Source: Zonotrichia leucophrys gambelii (lineage: Eukaryota > Chordata > Aves > Passeriformes > Passerellidae). Taken from it: a stretch of 64,000 bases of DNA. The translations under genes and the position numbers were made by a program. Shown here one piece after another: positions 57,101-64,000 of this stretch. The notes beneath the pieces are model-generated. The model saw nothing but the letters and a program-made list of their open reading frames with translations, had not been told where the DNA came from and searched no databases. The first letter of the stretch is position 1; each line of letters starts with the position of its first letter. The stretch is from positions 21,330,038-21,394,037 of the forward strand of contig NC_088173.1 in NCBI RefSeq assembly GCF_028769735.1, in the 5' to 3' direction.

Positions 57101-60100
57101 TGTAAAAAAAGACCTTTTCCAACTTTCATCCATTTTCTACAAAATTCAAAACACAGGAATTCTTCATTTTCTCAGTTATAGGCACACCTTCATTATAAAT
57201 TCAGCCAAAACATGGGTAAAAAATGGCTTTGAAACTTCCCTAAAGATTTACTTTCATTCTGATCTCAGTCTCCTAATTTAAAAGGAAGCAATTCTGAGCA
57301 GATGAATTTAAAATTAATTTATAAAATAACACATTTTTATTAACATGGAATGACATTCGTGTGTGACCAGGTGGACAAAAATAAACACTTATGCTATATG
57401 CACAAATTACATGCAACTGAGTTTGAACTCAGTTATAAAACGTTGGCCAATTATTTCTGATGTTTTCTTGTTTGCACTGTACTCTGTTTGGAAGCAAATA
57501 TTCACCTTGCATGTCACTTCACATCAAAGTCTCCTCACTATGCGTTTCCAGCTGGGCTAATTACCTCTAGCTGTACTATTTCCACTATTTTGCCAGTCTC
57601 AATTTTGTTGAAAACTAATCTACTGTAGGCAATGAGAAGATAGTAATGCATGCATGTCTATGGAATTATTACTTGACCAGCAAGTCATGCCAACATTTAG
57701 GACTGGAATGCCTCTTAAGTGTTTTTTAATGTGCATAAAATGATTCTTTTCTCACTGCTGCAAATATTCGGCTTTGCAAAATATGGGGGACCTTAAAATT
57801 TCTATGGTGAATAGCTACTGTGTCTTTGATAGTAATCTTGTTCCAGCAAAACTTATTCAAAATACATTGTAGAGGGAAACAGACAATTGATATATAGCCA
57901 TTTCACTTGGGCGTGGTGTCAGCATTTGTGGAACTACTACAGAACATATACTCCTTTTGATTCTGGTTGTTTTAGACTTTTGGAACTCCTGACACCAATT
58001 AAAAGGAGCAACCACATTTGAATCTCTCTGGGAAGAGCACTCTTGGATCCTTCTGCCTGATATAAAAAAGTGCTTTCATATCATATTTCTTAAGGTCAGG
58101 AAAGTAAAATGGCTGCTCCATCAGTAGACTGCTGTAATTTTATGATTTAGAGATTATCTGTAATACTTGGAAATTTTTAAAATTGAATAAAGACTAAAAC
58201 TAATTTAAAAAACCTCAAACCAACTTATTTAATTCATGAATTAAAAAAAAGACATAATTACATTTGGAATATTTTTAAAGATTAAATTTTACTAATTAGA
58301 GATTAAGCACTAGGGAATGTTCATATATTTGTATACAGAACAGTGCTTTTCCATTGCACTTTGACAACTTCAAGTCATAATAATAGGCTTGTTTGTGCCG
58401 TTAAGGAACAGTGTGGGTCCATGGTTTGCTCTGGGAATTCAGCAATAACACTGGGTCATTACAACCCCACCATTTTCTAGGAACACTGATGCAACATGGA
58501 TTTGAATCATACTGGTTCACATAAAATGCAGACAACTGTTTACCAAGTGCTGATATGTCATGGAATAAAATGAAAGCATTCTTTTAAGAAGAAGATTTAT
58601 GCAACCTCAATGCCCATAGAATTCTATCTTGGAAATATGATTGTGCATGTGCTTGATTTGTCCTTAACTGAAATCCTGGTCTTAAATTTTATGGACTGTC
58701 ATTTCCCTGGGAAGACATTTCTCTGCCTTCAGCAAAAAGGGTATCAAGTCCTTCAAATAGAAGCCCTAGCTATTTGTGATAACTAGAAATAATTTTTAAT
58801 ACTCTCATTTTTTAAAAAATAATATTAGCAGGCTTTAAAGTACTGATAGGTATAGAAGTCAACAGGTGTGGCCCTAGAGGATTTTGAGGCTTACATGATA
58901 ATAATTGAAGGATTTTTCACTACCTCTATTCTTAAAAAGTTCCTGTAGTGTATGCTTTTATTAATTGCTTACCTGAGATTTCTAGCATTATGACATAATT
59001 GCCTTTATATAATGACTGAATATGGAAAAACAAGTAGGACCTATTCCCATATTTTTATTTTATCTTGCCAAATCATGAGGTCAGGTTGCTGATTATGTCC
59101 TGATCTTTTTATAGGTAATAGTGTTGATTGTTTGGGTTATCTGTACAACTTTGATATGTTGTTTTGCTGCATATAAACACATTTGATATGGATGTTAAAG
59201 AGAAATGGAGAGGCAGATCAGGGATTCTGGTGTTTTGGTTTTTTTTGTTGCTATCTGGTTTGATTGCTCATTATATTGCCATTCATATGCAGGTGGCAAA
59301 ATGTGAATACAGGGCATTAACCATTATGTTCATTTACTTTGCCATTGAGGAAGCACAGATGTTGACTATATAATTACAAGGTGTTTGTTGTTGAAACAGT
59401 CCTGCTGTTAGGTCCCCCGGCCACTACAGTAGTTTGCTGCTACAATATGTTGGAGATGTCTTTTGCTGGGAGCTTGTAACTATATTGTCTGGTTTTTTAA
59501 ATGTGTTTTTAAATTTGTAACTTCTCAAAACGGGGAAAAAAAAACAAAGTTAAGTTTACATTGTGTTCTACATAAGATATTTCTTATTTGAATTTCTAAT
59601 ATTTTACTCTTTGGGGTTGTGTTGCCTTGCTGTATGAACAGATGAACTTAATTTACATTTGGAATAACAGGCAAAAAGTACTCCTCTGACTTTTTAGGCC
59701 TTGTTTCTTCTATTATTTGTAGTTTTGTTAATGCTGCTTGCTCCATTCCAACAAATACTTGTGCTAAGTTGCCTAATAAATATTTGACTTGAATGTTCAA
59801 ATCCTCGATAATGCCACTTCTTTACTCATGTGAAGTTATCTATTTACTGAATGTGGTTGAATCCGTAAGTCCTTTACAATTTCAGTCTCAGCAGTTAAAA
59901 GGACTTGGCTTTTGGAGGAAAAGCAGGGAATTAAAGCTGAACAATGAAACAAAGGTCAAGGCTCTGGGAGAGATTTTAAAAAAAACCTAAAAAGCATTTA
60001 GTAGAACTACCTATATCTCTAAGGTCTCTATTCATGGAACATTTCCCATCCTTGAGTTGCTAGGAATTCAGGGAGCTTCTGGAGTCCTCAGTGACACTAT

Positions 60101-61385
60101 TAAACCATGTAGACGTGCTTTCTTAACGTTAAAATGGAAAGAAACAAAAAAATACCTGGAAGATGAGATACTTTGTAACGTAAGGCTGAAAGTAGATGAT
60201 CAATGGTTCAAGCTCAATTATTGATAATTGTACATGGAAATGAAAGTCTCAACTCTGAGAAATGTTTCAGCGTGTTTAGAACTGAGCAGCCTGATTAATG
60301 GCAATAGTAGTCAGCACTGTTGCCTATTTCTCCTGCTCTGTTGGACTGTGCTTGCAATATGAGCTCACAGCTTGAACACAAAGTGAAGTTCAAGGTCTGC
60401 ATTTTAACCATCCAAGCCATTCATTGGAGTAGTCCAAACTGAGAGAGACTCTCTCTTTTAGTCCATGGCTATGCCCTCCCATAAGAGCAGCACTCCTCGG
60501 GAGCAATGGAACCACCAGGCACTTCAGCGCTCCTGAGCACTGCCTGCCAGCACAAAGCTGCACAGTTCACTGCTCTTGTGAGACAAAATTGCAGAAGAGG
60601 ACACAAATATTTTTGGCACTGTTGGACAGAGAGGCCTCATAATATAATTAACAAGCCACGCATATGCCTGAATAATTTGCATGTGATAAGCATATAGGTT
60701 TTTTTCTTCCTAAGAGATATTTTTCCAACTTTTTTACTTCATTTTAAAGGCTTTGAATTTTCCATATGATAAGTAGAAGAAAGTTAAGAATTTTGTGTCC
60801 TTTTTCCCATTGCTGATCCTGCAGAGAATTTCAGTTGTTCTGTTTTATGCTAAAGCCTTTAAAGACACCAATCATAGGCATTTAAAGTAGCACAATACAG
60901 AATATGAAGTAATTCATAAAAATTGATTTGAATATTGAGAATATTGGACAAATTGAGTTGGTCTTTTCATATGCCAAAGTGATATGCAAAGATCTTGCTG
61001 AGTTACCAGTACTGCTATTGGCAGGGTACAATTCATTCCTAAATTTTGCTGAGCATTCACAATGGCGCAGTGCATCTGGACTTAATGAAATAAAACAAAC
61101 CAAAAAATATTTTATTTTGTTTCAGAGAAAAAAGTTTTAATCTCTCTGGAAAGCTGTTTCCTATTTGTTTGCAACATGCATCTCTCTCAAACAATTCATA
61201 CAATTTTCAGAAAGAAATGGCAGTCCTTAAACTCAGAATCAGACCTAGGGTTTGTTTTTTCCCTGTTTTCATATCTATTACTTTTAATTTCTCTACAGGT
61301 CTATAGTGACAGTAATATTAGTCTCTAGCAGTGCAAACATACCTATTGGGGGTTGTTTTGCTTGTTTGTTTTTGCTTTTGTTGTT

Positions 61386-61387
<2 letters not shown>

Positions 61388-61415
<28 letters not shown>
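61388..61415. repeat. T28 homopolymer
   Basis: A run of 28 T follows a T/G-rich lead-in (ttgcttttgttgttgg). No retroelement body is visible on its 3' side on either strand. Confidence 0.9.
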
Positions 61416-61416
<1 letters not shown>

Positions 61417-61620
61417 TTTCCAATGCAAGGTCAAGGGGTAACAATCTGTGTTACACCCGATTGTCTATTTTGTAGTTTTACAATACTAAGTTTTAATATT
61501 TACCAAGTAAATATGAGATTGATTTCTTATCCATTTCAGCAGGTTACGAAGTATTAAACTGGTGTACAAATAGCTGGAAATAGTCTCTGGGAGCCAGGAT
61601 TGTCCTGACATTTTGTTGGT

Positions 61621-61703
61621 AATATGCGATCAGTCATAATATGTGATCAGTCATAAAATCAAAAATATGTGATCACTAATATGTGATCAGTCATAAAATC
61701 AAG
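61621..61703. repeat. Tandem repeat of an ATATGTGATCAGTCATAA unit
   Basis: Four consecutive copies of the core atatgtgatcagtcata: a first copy with one change (gcgatc) at 61622, full copies at about 61639 and 61679, and a shortened one (atatgtgatcacta) at about 61665. The longer unit, including aaatcaa, is about 25-40 bp. Each core contains the palindrome TGATCA. Confidence 0.88.
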
Positions 61704-64000
61704 TTAGCAAAAAGTCTGCGAGTTAAGAATTTCTTACTTCTATGCCACAAAGACACTCATATGAACCTTTTATTTTTCTTCTGTAGCAATCATCTTATCC
61801 TTGTGTTGTTTGAGGAGCTTGCTCAACTACTATGCAGTTCACTTCCCAGTACTGCTGGTGCTTTCAGGAAATGTGCTGATTTTCCCTCTTAAATTTAGTT
61901 TCCAGGCAGTAGAGTAGCAACCTAATGAGTGGTTGGTGGCTTGTTTGTGTTCCAGTTGAGTCTTATCCTGTCCTCTTAGTCAATCTAAGTGTTTTTTTTT
62001 TTCTTTTTTCTGTCATTCTGGCTTGTGACATTTCCCTGAGTAGCTCGCTGTTTGTGTTTTCTGACACTGAAATCTGCTCAGTTGCATTACAGCATTCTTC
62101 TGGCAGCCTTTTGAATGCTCAATTATGACTTAGCAGTCTCTGAAGCTACCTTGTTTGGCAAATTCTAAATGCTTGGTGAATTATTACATCATGTTCTTCC
62201 AAAAATCTATTTTATCCTAACAGTCAGTCTTCCCTAACAGCAGAATATTATGAGTTGCCCATTACAGTGGGTTTTGTATTCTTATAAAGATTTTTTTGAG
62301 AAACGGGAGGAAATCCTTTTAATTGGGTCATGATTTTGTTGTTGAATCAGTCTCTCTCCCTTTTCTGTAATTATTTGGTTTAGCTTTAAAAAATCCATAG
62401 AAAATTATTAAAGCAATAACTTCTTTGTGGCATGTGATTGTCAAAAGTCAAGCTACAGTTTGATGTCTCTGTCCAATATATGTCACTCCATACATAGAGT
62501 TCCAGTAACTAAGTTTTCTCCACTTGTTCTGCCTAGTTCCAGCATTTTAACTCTGGAATTATACTTGAGAAATTCTGCTGTGAAGCAGGTGCGAAACTAC
62601 TTCCATGTAGCCTCTGAAGGACCATTGCAGAGCAGATGGGACAAGGGGAAGAATGAGCTAGCAGGGATTGACAGAGAGACAGTTTGTCTCAAGACATAGT
62701 TGTAGACTGGGCACGTTGATCTGAATGAACTAACAGAGATCTTTTGCAGCTCTTATTTTTCTGTAGCTAGTAATCTAGATAGATTAGCATATCAATTTTT
62801 TCTAGTCATGAGAATTTTATATGAATTGACGTTGGTAACTCAAATCTTTTGGACTACAAAATTAAATTAAAAAAAATTTAAATGGTAAATTATTCAGAGC
62901 CCATTTTCCTGAGCTGCAGAGATTGCTGTGATACTTGAAATAAAATAATACCAGTGCTGGGAAAAGCTTAAAAAGGAAAGAGCTCACCTCCTTTAGAAAT
63001 TAGACTGGGAAGGAAGAGTTTTAGGAGGTTTTGATTCCTTCTTAACTTTCAGGGTGTGATCTGCTATACAGTTCAGAAGTTAATAGGTATCCAGTAACAA
63101 ATATGGGGGAAAAATCATTAGAGCACTTAACTCTATTATTGTCTGAGATAACAGGAGAAGAACTGCAACTATCATTTTAATTATTATATAATCCGGTCAA
63201 GGATTTTGATGATAATATTCAGATAGTAGGTGTACTGAATATTCTTAATCTTCATGAGGATGACAACCTTCTTTGAGTATACTTTTCTTAATTAGCATGG
63301 CTGAAAACTTTAAGCAGTCTATGTATACAGTATGTGCAGCATTTCTGGAGTACAAAGCCACTTGCCTACTTCATGTGGAGCACCACTGAAGACTGAGCTC
63401 CAGACACCCAGCTAGACCTACACTTTGCTATTTGAAAGAGAAGTAGAAATTGTAAAAAAACCCACAGCAAGCAGCCAGAGTGAGGGATCTTTTAGCAAAG
63501 TTGATGTCGGTACAAGGACAAAAGACTTGAATTGCCAATGTGAGAGAGGCACACAAAACAGACCAAGGCAGCATTGTCCCTTCTTCATAAGAGCATGTGC
63601 ATGTAACTCCTTCAAGCATCTGAAGTACAAGAATCTGCATTTACTTTTCCATCCATGTGAGTTTTTGAACTAATCCACCTACTCTCATCCTGAATTTCAA
63701 GCCAAAGAATTGATTTATGATGAGATTGCATATTCAATGCAAAGTGTTCTTTAAGACATACTGTGGAAATCATTTTATTCTAATGTAAATATTGAGAGGA
63801 GGAGGAATATGTTACTTAGAATAAAAGGAAGAGTACAAAATAGAAGAGAGATGAGGAGAAATCGGGAAAAAATGAAAATATATTTTCAGGAGGTTTGGAA
63901 GTGCTAAAGAAAGTTCAAAGGACATTGCTGTGCATGTAGAAATATTTCTTGAGTATTTCTACTGAGGACTCAGTGCAAGATAAATTACTTTTTCCCATAA

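Larger units (their letters stand above)
47141..64000 (+). other. Intronic sequence to the window end, no gene seen
   Basis: AT-rich intron. Noted inside are a T/G-rich tract (50640-50720), a C/A-rich tract (53333-53372), a possible conserved block (53470-53730), a GC-richer block (53810-54115), a (TG)n stretch (54175-54194), a T28 run (61388-61415) and a tandem repeat (61621-61703). The longest open frame of the window (132 codons, minus strand, 51373-51771) matches nothing I know. Confidence 0.55.

Noticed and set aside
60441..60455. Palindrome GAGAGAGACTCTCTC
   Set aside because: Short, low-complexity GA/TC sequence; likely a chance microsatellite junction.

Overview
The window looks like bird nuclear DNA: AT-rich, intron-dominated, with CR1 LINE fragments as the main repeat class, avian-type LTR remnants, and frequent T/G-rich simple tracts. 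Only one host coding exon can be supported, at 21195-21443 on the plus strand. It encodes the ten-cysteine follistatin/Kazal module of follistatin-like 5 (FSTL5), a secreted glycoprotein. It has a strong acceptor and donor and symmetric phase-1 boundaries. The rest reads as the two very long flanking introns of FSTL5 (at least 21.2 kb upstream and 42.5 kb downstream). This fits a gene known to be very large in vertebrates. No tRNA, rRNA, CRISPR array, operon or bacterial feature is present.

Layout. 1-7904: plain intron. 7905-8710: 5'-truncated CR1 in the sense of the gene, with recognisable reverse transcriptase C-terminal codons. 12765-13248: decayed LTR of avian ERVL type. 14590-15210: GC-richer unexplained block. 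21195-21443: FSTL5 exon. 27776-27926: old CR1 3' end. 32003-32903: a complete but very short LTR element on the minus strand. 37611-37760: CR1 3' end, minus strand. 40064-41019: one CR1 split by a second CR1, both minus. 46688-47140: ancient CR1/L3-type reverse transcriptase fragment, minus. Between these lie small tandem repeats, perfect hairpins, an AT-rich low-complexity patch and homopolymer runs.

The most interesting object is the 889-bp element at 32009-32897. It has two LTRs of about 240 bp, a putative tRNA-Trp-like primer-binding site, a clean polypurine tract, a perfect 6-bp target duplication and only 412 bp of internal sequence. That internal sequence is largely a degenerate minisatellite and has no gag, pol or env. 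It looks like a non-autonomous mini-retroelement that must have been mobilised in trans. Nothing here suggests a new multi-gene system.
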